From a virus: a stretch of 51,934 nucleotides of DNA. Made by a program: the position numbers and the translations under genes. Shown here piece by piece: positions 24,788 to 33,071 of the stretch (the stretch's first letter is position 1; each line of letters begins with the position of its first letter). The DNA lies in the IMG/VR virus record IMGVR_UViG_3300048590_000302, positions 1 to 51,934 of that record. The stretch is one strand, 5' to 3'. Below the pieces are notes generated by a model that saw only the letters and a program-made list of their open reading frames with translations, searched no databases and was not told where the DNA came from.

Positions 24788-26119
24788 ATGAGCAACCGCA
24801 TCATCAAGCAGTATTCAGCCGACTCAACCTGGACAGCCCCTGGTGGCGTCAATCGTGTTCTCGTTTCCATCTTCGACTCGCGCGAGCTTACGCAGAAGAT
24901 CCGAGCCGGATTTTCAACGTCGCTTGCTCTTGGGCAGGACGGACAGCTTTGGACCTGGGGTTATAGTGGATCAGGGGAGCTGGGAGACAGCACTGTTGTA
25001 TCGAAAAGCTCCCCCGTCATCCCATCGAACCCGTGGCCGAAGTTCAAGAGCGTGGCAAACGGAGCCTATCACTACCTCGCAATCGACGAGCAGGGGCGCT
25101 GCTGGGCATGGGGTTCCGGCCTTAACGGTCGTCTTGGCAACAATGCGGCCTCCAACCAATCTCTCCCTGTTCAGGTGGCCACCGGGGTTCGTTTCAAGAT
25201 GGTTGCCGGCGGTCAGGATCACAGCGTTGGAATTGACCAGGACGGCTACCTTTGGGCCTGGGGAGATAATACCGGCTATCAGCTTGGTGACGGGACGAAC
25301 GTAGCTAAAAGCACGCCTGTTCGCGTTTCCTCGAACCTCAAGTTCAAGTTCGTCGAAGCCGGCAACAGTTTTTCCCTGGCAATCAGCGAAGCCGGCAACG
25401 CCTATGCCTGGGGTTCCAATCTGGACGGACAGCTTGGTTTGGGCGACACCACAACGCGCAGCAGTCCGGTTCAGGTGACGACGCCAGCCAAGACGTGGAA
25501 GATGCTTTCCGCCACTCTCGCTGGAACGTCGTTCTTCCTTGCTGACGACGGCACTCTCTATGCTTCCGGTGAGAACGGCAGCTTTGAACTGGGAATTCCC
25601 GGCAGCCCCAATGTCAGCACTCCCACGCAGGTTTCCGGTCCTGCAACGTGGATGCACATTTCCGCTGCCAGCAACATGGTCCTTGGCCTTGATTCCAACG
25701 GTGCGGCTTGGGCCTGGGGCTTGGATCTTGATGGCGAGATGGGAGTCGGCAACGTCACCTACACGGATGTTTCCAGTCCCTCGGCTGTGATTGGTGGTCA
25801 TACGTTCATTCACTGCAATGCCGGCGACTTTTTCTACGCAGGACTCAAGTCTGATGGGACGATGTGGGTTTGGGGGGATTCACTTGATGGTGCCGTTGGC
25901 GTCGGCAGCACAACGATTCAACGCTCGCCCGTGCAGATGGTTGGCAACCAGAGGTTTGACACGATGTTCGACGAGGTCTTTGTTGCTCGCCGGTATATTG
26001 ATGTCACTCCTGGAACATCGTATGCGATCACGGTTGGAGCTGGTGTCGTGAAGTTTGGCGATGAGATCATCTGTCACAACTCAGGCTATAACATCATGGT
26101 GCTGGATTACGTGAAATGA
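24788..26119 (+). CDS. RCC1-like seven-bladed beta-propeller tail protein
   Basis: Seven repeats of about 50 residues each carry the RCC1 pattern (small residue-hydrophobic-acidic-G-x-x-x-x-W-G ... G-x-L/M-G). The blades can be placed at roughly residues 40-66, 92-117, 143-168, 193-218, 243-265, 290-315 and 340-366. A short N-terminal domain (SADSTWTAPGGVNRVLVSIF) is the glycine-rich attachment seen in fibres, and the C-terminus has a closing strand. A complete propeller among adsorption genes suggests receptor or glycan binding. Confidence 0.75.
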   Translation: MSNRIIKQYSADSTWTAPGGVNRVLVSIFDSRELTQKIRAGFSTSLALGQDGQLWTWGYSGSGELGDSTVVSKSSPVIPSNPWPKFKSVANGAYHYLAIDEQGRCWAWGSGLNGRLGNNAASNQSLPVQVATGVRFKMVAGGQDHSVGIDQDGYLWAWGDNTGYQLGDGTNVAKSTPVRVSSNLKFKFVEAGNSFSLAISEAGNAYAWGSNLDGQLGLGDTTTRSSPVQVTTPAKTWKMLSATLAGTSFFLADDGTLYASGENGSFELGIPGSPNVSTPTQVSGPATWMHISAASNMVLGLDSNGAAWAWGLDLDGEMGVGNVTYTDVSSPSAVIGGHTFIHCNAGDFFYAGLKSDGTMWVWGDSLDGAVGVGSTTIQRSPVQMVGNQRFDTMFDEVFVARRYIDVTPGTSYAITVGAGVVKFGDEIICHNSGYNIMVLDYVK

Positions 26120-27108
26120 ACCCTACCCCATCACACAAGGATACAGCAACCATTCCTGCATGGGAGATCCCGAGCTTTCGGGTCTTCCATGCGCTTCAGC
26201 GCGGCACCGACAAGCGCTGGCTCTTCAAGCTTCCCGGTGGACTTGGTGATGTCGTCTGCGCGGAGCCCGTCATTCGTTTTGCCGCCGAGCACTTCCTCGG
26301 TGTCTCCATCTCGATCGTCACGCATCTTCCCGAGCTTTTCTCCCATCTCCCCGTCCATATTCATCGTCCCGGCGAAGTGAACGAGCAGGACTATTATGTT
26401 CTTGAAACAATCCGCCCGTCGCAGAGTCTCAACTGGGAATTCTACACACACCCTCTTCTTCACTGCGTTGACTATCTTTCTGTATCGACGCTTCGCTGCC
26501 AGCTTCCCAATGCGGCGAAGGAGGTTCGGCTTCCTGAGTTTGACGATCTGACGAACCCCATAGTGCGATCCATCGTGAGAAACAGCGACAACTTCGTCGT
26601 CGTCCATCCTGGTCGTCACTGGCAGTCGAAGACGTTTCCCGCGTCGTGGTGGAACGCGGTTATCGACTGTCTTCACGATCGGGGATTTGACGTTTGCCTT
26701 GTCGGCAAGCACATCGACGAGCGCCTTGGTTATGTTGCTCTTGATCGCTCGGATGTCATCGACCTTCGCGACTCGCTGTCGATCCCGGAGCTGGTATTTC
26801 TCCTGAAGGGCTGCCGCTATCTTGTCACGAACGATTCGAGCCCGATCCACATTGCAGCGGCGGGGCAGGCATTTATTGCCTTCGTTGCGAGTTGCAAGCA
26901 TCCTGACTTTCTGTATCACTGGCGTCAAGGCCAGTACGGGTGGCGAATGCGGGACTTTGGCCGCGATGGACTTTATAATTATATGAGCTGGTCGCCGGTT
27001 CAGAAGGATGAGGTTTCCATCGAGTTCTGTACGCCCGAGATGATGGAGCGGATTCTTCCCGAGCCGGATGAGATTGCCTTTCACCTTTCCCAACTTAGGA
27101 GTGTTTGA
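26116..27108 (+). CDS. GT-B glycosyltransferase, family 9 (heptosyltransferase-like)
   Basis: The 330-residue protein has the GT9 N-terminal loop LPGGLGDVVCAEPV (39-52). It also has the C-terminal donor site with HPGRHWQSKTFP (about 165-176) and TNDSSPIHIAAA (about 248-259). Such enzymes add heptose-type sugars from nucleotide donors. It overlaps the propeller gene by four bases, so it is co-translated with an adsorption protein. It may glycosylate a tail protein, alter host glycans, or use the donor made by the 3.1-4.9 kb genes. DNA as acceptor is not excluded. Confidence 0.8.
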   Translation: MNPTPSHKDTATIPAWEIPSFRVFHALQRGTDKRWLFKLPGGLGDVVCAEPVIRFAAEHFLGVSISIVTHLPELFSHLPVHIHRPGEVNEQDYYVLETIRPSQSLNWEFYTHPLLHCVDYLSVSTLRCQLPNAAKEVRLPEFDDLTNPIVRSIVRNSDNFVVVHPGRHWQSKTFPASWWNAVIDCLHDRGFDVCLVGKHIDERLGYVALDRSDVIDLRDSLSIPELVFLLKGCRYLVTNDSSPIHIAAAGQAFIAFVASCKHPDFLYHWRQGQYGWRMRDFGRDGLYNYMSWSPVQKDEVSIEFCTPEMMERILPEPDEIAFHLSQLRSV

Positions 27109-27109
27109 T

Positions 27110-27760
27110 ATGCACACCCGCGTCATCGTCGTCGGCAATGAGCCTGTCGAGAAGCTGATTCAATCCCTCGATCAACTGATTGCCACTCGCGAGAGGTCGT
27201 TTCGAGCAGGGGAATACTTCGTCAACCTCCGCTATCCTGATGCCAATCCTGAGATGGCTCGCGAGCTGTTGATCACAAAGTGCGAGCGCAATCGCATTCG
27301 CTACTGTGAGGCACCTCAAGGCTATGATGATGTCATGGCGTTCAACTGGGTGCTTTCCCATATTCTCGAGTGTCCCGACGACGACCTGGCTGTCTTCTAT
27401 CCAGGGACGAGCTTTCCCTCTGTTCTTAACTGGGAGCGTGCCGTGACTGATTCCATTCGCGGTGATACGGACACGGTCTGGTCGAGTCTTCTTTCTGATG
27501 AAGTGAAGGGCAACCTTAATACTCCAGCCAACCGTGACGAGCGGACGCTTCCCAATGGCCGCAAGGTCTGGCATCCGAAGCAGCCGCAGGCGGTGGCTGT
27601 TTCCGCGTTTCACTATGGATGGCTCAAGTCTCAGGGTGGTCTTCCCGCTCGCGGTACAAATCCCAACCAGGGTATCGGCCAGCAGCTTCATGCGAAGCTT
27701 GGCAGCAAGAAGCGGTCGTTTCTCCCGGACTTCACCGAGAGCAATATTCTGAGGACATGA
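27110..27760 (+). CDS. Possible divergent GT-A-like glycosyltransferase
   Basis: ATG 27110 is preceded by AGGAG at spacing 8. Features of a GT-A/GT2 fold in the 216-residue product are a first strand VIVVGNEP and a helix SLDQLIATRERS. A YDDVMAFNWVLSHI helix is followed by PDDDLAVFYPGTSFP, where the acidic cluster occupies the DxD position. The rest is unfamiliar. It lies between the GT9 and lytic genes with a one-base gap. The assignment is tentative; it could be an unrelated tail-region protein. Confidence 0.45.
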   Translation: MHTRVIVVGNEPVEKLIQSLDQLIATRERSFRAGEYFVNLRYPDANPEMARELLITKCERNRIRYCEAPQGYDDVMAFNWVLSHILECPDDDLAVFYPGTSFPSVLNWERAVTDSIRGDTDTVWSSLLSDEVKGNLNTPANRDERTLPNGRKVWHPKQPQAVAVSAFHYGWLKSQGGLPARGTNPNQGIGQQLHAKLGSKKRSFLPDFTESNILRT

Positions 27761-28248
27761 TGGACGTCACTTCTCTCGTCCGTTCGTGGACGACGCACAT
27801 TTCCCCGGAGATCCAATCGGTAATTCTCGCGATGTGCGTTCGCGAGAGTTCCCTTGATCCGTGGGCCATCCGCTATGAAAGCCACTACTCCTGGCCGTGG
27901 CAGGTCAAGGAGAACGCCCGGGATCTTAATATCTCGTTTGACACCGAGCTTCAGCTTCAGAAGTTTTCCTATGGGCTTCTTCAGGTGATGGGTGGGACCG
28001 CACGGTGGCAGGGTTTCAAAGGTCCTCTGATGCAGCTTTGCTGTGACCATCGTGCGGCCTTCGACCATGGCCTGAATTACTTTCTCTATCAGTTTGAGCG
28101 TTACGACAAAAACATCGTCAAGGCGCTCTGCGCGTACAACGGTGGAAACGTGAAAATCGTCGATGGAAAATACAAGAATCAGACCTATGCAGACGAGGTT
28201 CTGCAGTTTCGCAATCAGTTGAAAAAGCACTGGGAGATGAGCGCATGA
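27757..28248 (+). CDS. Lytic transglycosylase (SLT-type endolysin or virion lysin)
   Basis: The SLT catalytic glutamate is E30 in VRESSLDP. The YGLLQVMGGTAR motif lies at about 72-83 and AYNGGN at 126-131, all in the usual order and spacing. The 163-residue protein has no signal peptide. Its position among tail genes suggests either the endolysin or a virion-borne enzyme that opens the wall during infection. ATGATG at 27757 gives two starts; the first overlaps the previous stop. Confidence 0.85.
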   Translation: MMDVTSLVRSWTTHISPEIQSVILAMCVRESSLDPWAIRYESHYSWPWQVKENARDLNISFDTELQLQKFSYGLLQVMGGTARWQGFKGPLMQLCCDHRAAFDHGLNYFLYQFERYDKNIVKALCAYNGGNVKIVDGKYKNQTYADEVLQFRNQLKKHWEMSA

Positions 28249-29591
28249 CACTTGCAGTTATCGGTGGTGGTGGAGGCCGTGGAAGTTTAATTTACCGCGG
28301 CGCTGATCCTGACGCTGTGACAGGAGCCCTGGAAGGCGATCTGTTCATTCTCGAAACGAACGGTTTGCTCTATCAGTACGATGGAAGCCAATGGGTTAAC
28401 ACTACGATTCACGTCAAAGGCAGCCGTTGGTATTTCCAGGGCACGCAGCCCGCTGATCTTGTTCCTGGCGACGTAATTTATGATGATGTTGGTTTCGTCC
28501 AAATCTATCTCGGCGATGCTGGCTTTGAAGGCATCGGCAGGATCTCTCCTGCGAAGTGGTATTTCGGGGAGGATAGCGCAGAAGTTGCTGTGCCTCTGAT
28601 CGGCGATATGTTTGTTGTGGTATCGACTGGTGACGTTTATCAGTATGACCCCAACAACGGTTGGGGTGATGTTGACTCCCCTATCTTTAATCTCAAAGGC
28701 CCTGCTGGCGCTGATGGCGCAACTGGTCCCGCAGGCGCAACTGGTCCCGCTGGTCCTGGCCTTGCCGCTGGTGGAACCACTGGCCAGATTCTAGCAAAGA
28801 AAACAAACACAGACTACGACACTGAATGGATTGATGCACCAACAGGTGGTGGCGGATCTGTGGATCTAGGCGGAATAGAATACGAGATTATCCAGGATTG
28901 GATTCAAGCTACAGAGCCTAAACCAATGGGTGAGCCAGTTACATCTGGCGCTACTAATCTTGTAGAATATATTCAAAAAGATGGTGCTCTAGGACTTTAT
29001 TCATTCTATGGAAGTAGCGCGAGCGCGTATGGCCGATTCACAGAAACACTTGGCAACCAGTTTCAGTATTCATGGCATCTCGATGCTTTAGGTGCCAATA
29101 CAACTGTTTTTGCAGGCCGCATCATGGCGATAGAATATAGATTTAAATTTTACAACGGCAACCTCCCGGTCGGGAATGATTCATGGTATTTTTTCGGACT
29201 TGGCGAGCGCCTTATTCATGACTATGCAGCTCCTTCTTTTCAGACTGGTCTTCATATCAATGGCACACTCCAACCAGCTACTGGTCGTTACTACATTCGT
29301 CGTAAAGATGGCGGTATTGTCGGCAATGAATTTACTGATCTTGGACCCGTTGACAGCGGTTGGAAAACGTATCGTCTGGAAGCAGAACATAAAGGATCTG
29401 GTGTCATAACATACAGGCACTACTTTCAAGGTGTTCTCGTCCTGACGTACGACGTAACGTCTGCACAGCATGGTTCTGGATATAGATGGCTTAATTGCTA
29501 CTGGCAGAATTCCGCGACTGCTCCAGCAGGTCTTAGAGGAATCACTCTTGATTATGTCAAACTTTATCTTAAAAGGCCGAGGACTTATTGA
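28245..29591 (+). CDS. Tail fibre with collagen-like stalk and AT-rich receptor domain
   Basis: The 448-residue protein has an N-terminal glycine run and two repeated beta segments (residues 10-60 and 95-145). A collagen-like stretch of about seven Gly-X-Y triplets follows (150-171), then a lectin-like beta-sandwich C-terminus. The DNA from about 28,880 to 29,580 is visibly more AT-rich and uses different codons from its neighbours. This suggests the tip domain was acquired by exchange. It is expected to bind the host receptor. Confidence 0.8.
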   Translation: MTLAVIGGGGGRGSLIYRGADPDAVTGALEGDLFILETNGLLYQYDGSQWVNTTIHVKGSRWYFQGTQPADLVPGDVIYDDVGFVQIYLGDAGFEGIGRISPAKWYFGEDSAEVAVPLIGDMFVVVSTGDVYQYDPNNGWGDVDSPIFNLKGPAGADGATGPAGATGPAGPGLAAGGTTGQILAKKTNTDYDTEWIDAPTGGGGSVDLGGIEYEIIQDWIQATEPKPMGEPVTSGATNLVEYIQKDGALGLYSFYGSSASAYGRFTETLGNQFQYSWHLDALGANTTVFAGRIMAIEYRFKFYNGNLPVGNDSWYFFGLGERLIHDYAAPSFQTGLHINGTLQPATGRYYIRRKDGGIVGNEFTDLGPVDSGWKTYRLEAEHKGSGVITYRHYFQGVLVLTYDVTSAQHGSGYRWLNCYWQNSATAPAGLRGITLDYVKLYLKRPRTY

Positions 29592-29944
29592 TGATTCCAG
29601 TCAAACTCGCAGAACCAATTCCTTTATTTGTGGCCGTGAGTGACGAGGTTACGACCTATGTTGTGAAGGCACGCATTTTCACACTGAACCCATACACCGA
29701 GATTGAGGCTGCGCTGGCTCTTTCTCTTATTGCTGCTAGTCCCGGCTACTATGCGAGCACGGCTGTCGATATGCCTGACAGCCCTATTGTGCATGCGGTG
29801 TTTTCCATCTACGAGGCGGACGGCACGACGCTTGTTACGAAGGCTGAGGAGACGTACAGTCTTTCGCGTTCTTCGATCGGTGGAGGCGAGCTTATCGGCA
29901 TTATTGAGGACGACAACCTTATCGGACAGATAACCTGCACATGA
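29591..29944 (+). CDS. Hypothetical tail-region protein
   Basis: The 117-residue protein starts at ATG 29591 overlapping the fibre stop (TGATG). It has alternating strands (IPLFVAVSDEVTTYVVKARIF) and a TYSLSRSSIGGGELIGI end. Related small proteins follow fibre genes in other phages and are likely fibre-associated, but none is recognised here. Confidence 0.7.
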   Translation: MIPVKLAEPIPLFVAVSDEVTTYVVKARIFTLNPYTEIEAALALSLIAASPGYYASTAVDMPDSPIVHAVFSIYEADGTTLVTKAEETYSLSRSSIGGGELIGIIEDDNLIGQITCT

Positions 29945-29958
29945 AAGGAGTAGGCACC

Positions 29959-30306
29959 ATGGCTAAGACTCAGGGCGAGATCAGCCTCGTTCGCGGCGAG
30001 GATCGGATTGTGAAGTTTGCCATTCGTGACGACGAGGGAAGTCCTGTTGATCTCACCGCCTGCACCGAGATCACGGCGACGTTCAAGACGAAGACGAACA
30101 CGTTTGCAACGTGCAAGCTTACCGAAGGCGACATTGAGATTACGTCGGCGGCGGCAGGGACGTTTGAACTGACGCTTGATACGACGTTCACCGATGCCCT
30201 GGCCGAGGGTCAGCGGCTGGACTTTCAGGTGGATCTTACGATCTCCGGGAAGAAGTACAGTCTCAAGTATAAGCAGGCGCTCAACGTCGATGCGAAGCTC
30301 GGCTAG
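29959..30306 (+). CDS. Small Ig-like / BppU-like tail protein
   Basis: ATG 29959 is chosen because AAGGAG ends nine bases before it; ATG 29941 precedes that site. The 115-residue product has the pattern of phage baseplate-upper or Ig-like domains (LVRGEDRIVKFAIRDDEGSPVDLTAC, then ITATFKTKTNTFATCKL). It is the last gene of the rightward late operon. Confidence 0.65.
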   Translation: MAKTQGEISLVRGEDRIVKFAIRDDEGSPVDLTACTEITATFKTKTNTFATCKLTEGDIEITSAAAGTFELTLDTTFTDALAEGQRLDFQVDLTISGKKYSLKYKQALNVDAKLG

Positions 30307-30453
30307 TTTCCTGCGACGAGCCAGCGGACGACGGCTGCTGGCAGTGGCCATGCCTTTACGATACAATAGAGGGTAATCTTGGTGATGATCACCTGCAAGG
30401 CTCTGAAAGACAGTCTGAAGAGTCTTTCCCTCGACGAGCGATGGTGAGCGGTG
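30307..30453 (+). other. Short untranslated end of the late operon
   Basis: These 147 bases lie between the last late gene and its terminator. No gene with a ribosome site is visible on either strand. A short minus-strand frame here has no start signal. Confidence 0.5.
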
Positions 30454-30486
30454 AGCCGGTTGGAGAATTCCAGCCGGCTTTTTTTT
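30454..30486 (+). terminator. Rho-independent terminator of the late operon
   Basis: AGCCGG (30454-30459) pairs with CCGGCT (30474-30479), with extra TGGA/TCCA pairing inside, followed by eight T. It separates the converging late (rightward) and early (leftward) transcripts. Confidence 0.85.
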
Positions 30487-30489
30487 ATC

Positions 30490-30711
30490 CTATGCTTCTG
30501 CCTCAGCTTCCTCAAGGCGACGAATTTCATCTTCAATATAGAATATTGCCTTCTTCAGGTCCTGGATCTCTGTGTCCTTGCTTTTTCGACCTGCACGGGC
30601 AAGGTACTTGATTGCGTTGCCACGTTGAAAGTTTAGCTTCCAATCGTTGATGACGTCGATAACCTCAAATCGGCCCAGATTGTAATGCTTGGGATGCTCA
30701 ACGTGTTCCAT
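30490..30711 (-). CDS. DUF3310 family protein
   Basis: The 73-residue protein shows the family pattern HPKHYNLGRFEVIDVINDW, then GNAIKYLARAGRK and DLKKAIFYIE. DUF3310 proteins are common in phage nucleotide or replication regions and are thought to bind nucleotides or nucleic acid. The start at ATG 30711 has AAAGG followed by the repeated GACGACGAC spacer. Confidence 0.85.
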   Translation of the reverse strand: MEHVEHPKHYNLGRFEVIDVINDWKLNFQRGNAIKYLARAGRKSKDTEIQDLKKAIFYIEDEIRRLEEAEAEA

Positions 30712-30730
30712 GTCGTCGTCCTTTCTCTCT

Positions 30731-31024
30731 TTAGGTGGGGGTAAACTTGGGCAACCAACCGAAGCGCTCGGTATGTATTTGAGTTGTCTGAGGAAGATAC
30801 CACGGCATACCGCACCTATCGCACGCACACTTTGCTCCCTTCACTATTGATGGTCCCTCGAAGTGATCGGAGGTCATCCGATCGCCTTTGTTGAGTTGCT
30901 TGACGACTGTGGCGATGAACTGCTTGCAGTGGGGGCAGCATATTCTTGTGCCGACCTCCAGGAATGGTTTCTGGTCTGGTTCGTTACTGTAGACGCGCTG
31001 GACGACGCCTTGGGGTTCCGTCAT
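30731..31024 (-). CDS. Zinc-ribbon protein
   Basis: The 97-residue protein has CPHC (30-33) and CDRC (69-72), plus one nearby C-x-C, consistent with a zinc ribbon. ATG 31024 has AAGGA at spacing 8. It lies between the DUF3310 gene and the likely holin. The function is unknown. Confidence 0.7.
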   Translation of the reverse strand: MTEPQGVVQRVYSNEPDQKPFLEVGTRICCPHCKQFIATVVKQLNKGDRMTSDHFEGPSIVKGAKCACDRCGMPWYLPQTTQIHTERFGWLPKFTPT

Positions 31025-31120
31025 GGTGATGATCCTTGCAGCTTGCGGGCAAAAAAAAATTATTCCCGCTCATGATATCGCGACGGGCGAGGCAGGGAAA
31101 TGGCAGGTTTTCCGGTTTCC

Positions 31121-31339
31121 TTAGCGGAACATCTCGATGGCGAGGAGGATCGCGCCCGACACGGTTGCCGTCTGGGCGAAGTCCGCCGACACCGAAGCGG
31201 TTCCAAGGATGGCAACGGCGTAGGCGGCGGCCTTTCCGATGCTGTCCCAGACCTTCCGGCGACGGGCGCGTTTACGATCCTGGCTGCTCGATACGGTGTT
31301 GACGCTGTTGAACATATGCAGGTATAGGGCATCGCTCAT
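31121..31339 (-). CDS. Small membrane protein, probable holin
   Basis: The 72-residue protein has a polar N-terminus (25 residues) and a basic stretch RKRARRRK. Two short hydrophobic segments follow (about 39-50 and 57-70), a holin-like layout with cytoplasmic or periplasmic charges. The start has GGGAGAG upstream. Its position next to another small membrane protein, at the end of the genome farthest from packaging genes, is compatible with lysis control. Other membrane functions are possible. Confidence 0.5.
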   Translation of the reverse strand: MSDALYLHMFNSVNTVSSSQDRKRARRRKVWDSIGKAAAYAVAILGTASVSADFAQTATVSGAILLAIEMFR

Positions 31340-31393
31340 CTTCGGATCTCTCCCTGTCGTTGATAGCCAAATTGTCCCTCAAAGGTGACGTGT

Positions 31394-31505
31394 TTTTCCA
31401 CAGGTCTTTTTTGCCCTGTTGATAATACCGCCTGGTCGGATGGCCAATAGGCTGCTGTCACCCTGATACGGGGGGATTTCGCCAGGTCACTGCGTCTGTG
31501 GATAA
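31394..31505. other. Two DnaA-box-like sites in the holin upstream region
   Basis: TTTTCCACA (31394-31402, one mismatch to TTATCCACA) and TGTGGATAA (31497-31505, a perfect DnaA box on the opposite strand) lie 95 bases apart in a gap between two leftward genes. They may be chance. They could mark a host-DnaA-regulated promoter or a minor origin. Confidence 0.35.
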
Positions 31506-31517
31506 GTCGGCAACCCA

Positions 31518-31673
31518 TCACCCGCCAAGCCCCCGATGCCATTCGCGGACGACGGCTGCTACGATTTTGATCACGGCCAGGACGGCTTCGGTCAGTACCG
31601 GGATTGAGATGGCGATAGCGAAGGTCACGACGGCCCGTTTCCGCCGCGGCGGAAGCTTGTTTTCGTCCTTCAT
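31518..31673 (-). CDS. Small single-membrane-segment protein
   Basis: The 51-residue protein starts at ATG 31673 behind AAGGGGGAA. A basic N-terminus (PPRRKRA) is followed by one hydrophobic stretch (AVVTFAIAISIPVLTEAVLAVI) of about 22 residues. A second lysis factor (holin or spanin-like) or a membrane-associated early protein are both plausible. Confidence 0.6.
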   Translation of the reverse strand: MKDENKLPPRRKRAVVTFAIAISIPVLTEAVLAVIKIVAAVVREWHRGLGG

Positions 31674-31805
31674 AGGCGTTCCCCCTTCGTGTTCCGACTG
31701 TATGTCATATTGTACTACACATGAAAAAAGGCCCGCCCGTCGTATTCGGAGAGCGAGCCCGCAAGAGGGAGGGTCAGAATCGGCGTGGCCTTTGAGGCTA
31801 TGGTA

Positions 31806-32255
31806 TCAGGCTTCCGGTGGGCATTCGCTGCCGCTTCCCTCCGGTGGCTTTGGCTGATCCCACCAGGGCTTGAAGCGTTCGATTTCATCGACGGTGGGCA
31901 TCGTCCCGGTGAAGAGAATTGCGCGATCGTCGATCGTGAGAAAGGCCGGTGGCTTCTCCGCAGCGATCGACACGCAGCCCGATATGCCCCACTCTTCGAG
32001 GGCTTTCGCCACGGCCTCACGCCCTTCGTCGGTCGAGGCTCGCGACGTGTGGACGACGATTTGATAGTGTGAGGCGTGGATTCTTATCCATTCGATTGTT
32101 GCCTTAACTGGACCGCCGTCGATGACGGTGGGTCCTTTCCATCGCCGGTAATTGTGAATCACGCCGTCGAAGTCGAGGCATATCAGTTTTCTCATCATTC
32201 CGTTCTCGCGCCTTTTCTTTGGGGCCTTCGTTGTCAGGCCGAGGATTACGGTCAT
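31806..32255 (-). CDS. HAD-superfamily phosphatase
   Basis: Motif I is clear (LDFDGVIHNY, with the nucleophile D and the acid D two residues later). Motif II lies in HTSRAS and the acidic motif IV in LTIDDRA. The 149-residue protein is the size of small phage HAD hydrolases resembling polynucleotide 3-prime phosphatases. The start at 32255 (AAGGAG at spacing 4) is chosen over a later MM pair with a weak site. Confidence 0.78.
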   Translation of the reverse strand: MTVILGLTTKAPKKRRENGMMRKLICLDFDGVIHNYRRWKGPTVIDGGPVKATIEWIRIHASHYQIVVHTSRASTDEGREAVAKALEEWGISGCVSIAAEKPPAFLTIDDRAILFTGTMPTVDEIERFKPWWDQPKPPEGSGSECPPEA

Positions 32256-32473
32256 AGCTCCTTCCTTCCGCTGTCGAACTCCTGCTTTGATATCTGCTTC
32301 CACCATGTAATTACGATGTCCTCTGCCGATGGTCGGAAGAATTCGTTTCTGATGTTCTTCAGAATCGCTTCCTTGGCCTTGGCAATGTGAAAGTAGTCCA
32401 CATTCGACGAGAAGCAGCAGTCGCCTATGTCAATTCCTGGAGCCTTGTAGTTGACGAACCAGTAGGTTTCCAT
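32252..32473 (-). CDS. Hypothetical early protein
   Basis: The 73-residue protein overlaps its downstream neighbour by four bases and directly abuts the upstream gene (TGAATG). It has aromatic and cysteine residues near the N-terminus (GDCC) and a helical second half. No domain is recognised. Confidence 0.65.
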   Translation of the reverse strand: METYWFVNYKAPGIDIGDCCFSSNVDYFHIAKAKEAILKNIRNEFFRPSAEDIVITWWKQISKQEFDSGRKEL

Positions 32474-32854
32474 TCAGAAGACCTCACCTTCCGGCAGCGG
32501 GTGGGCGCCATCGCTGGTTATCTCCACATTCATCCTCGGGACAAATTGCATCGACGACGACACGACTCCTGCCATCCATACCGTTCGCATATAGAGCCAG
32601 CCATCCTCGACCGGAATGCGTTTCAACGTCTCGCCGTTATGTCCCTTGATGGAGCGATAGCAGAGCTGCGGGGCATGGGTGCCGAAGAGCTTTCTCATCT
32701 CCTTGACGTCGTCCATGAATTCGATATCGGCCATCCATTCGCGGAGTTCATCGACGTACTCCTCGACGCCCTTTGTCCCGAGGAGGTCGAAGTCTTTTTT
32801 GATGGCCCATGTTCTCTTCAGCTTATCGAGCTGTTCACGATTTAGCTTGGTCAT
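32474..32854 (-). CDS. Hypothetical early protein
   Basis: The 126-residue protein starts within the leftward operon. The first 60 residues are charged and helical; the rest is mixed alpha/beta (a DGWLYMRTVWMAGVVSS strand). The function is not recognised. Confidence 0.65.
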   Translation of the reverse strand: MTKLNREQLDKLKRTWAIKKDFDLLGTKGVEEYVDELREWMADIEFMDDVKEMRKLFGTHAPQLCYRSIKGHNGETLKRIPVEDGWLYMRTVWMAGVVSSSMQFVPRMNVEITSDGAHPLPEGEVF

Positions 32855-33071
32855 TGCCTTCCTCCCATGACGAGAGCGAGCATTCCATCGTCTCGGTTAT
32901 CTCTCCTACGCCTCTTGTTTCTCTGTAGGTGATTGTGAATGGTGTAGCTCTCTGATTCACAAGGAATTGGAAGGCGATTTGCACGGCCTTCATCATCTCC
33001 AGCCGTTCAAGCCTCTTCTCCCTTCTCTCTTCTTCTTTCATGTCTTTCGTTCCTGTCCCTTCAGTGTCCAT
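32835..33071 (-). CDS. Hypothetical small charged protein
   Basis: ATG 33071 follows AGAGGA. The 78-residue protein begins with a highly charged helix (KEEERREKRLERLEMMKAV) and ends in beta strands (TITYRETRGVGEITE). It overlaps both flanking genes by short stretches, implying coupled translation. Confidence 0.6.
   Translation of the reverse strand: MDTEGTGTKDMKEEERREKRLERLEMMKAVQIAFQFLVNQRATPFTITYRETRGVGEITETMECSLSSWEEGNDQAKS

Noticed and set aside
28692-28780. Short direct DNA repeats in the fibre gene as a possible CRISPR-like or phase-variable array
   Set aside because: They encode Gly-X-Y collagen triplets; the repeat follows the codon unit and has no spacers.
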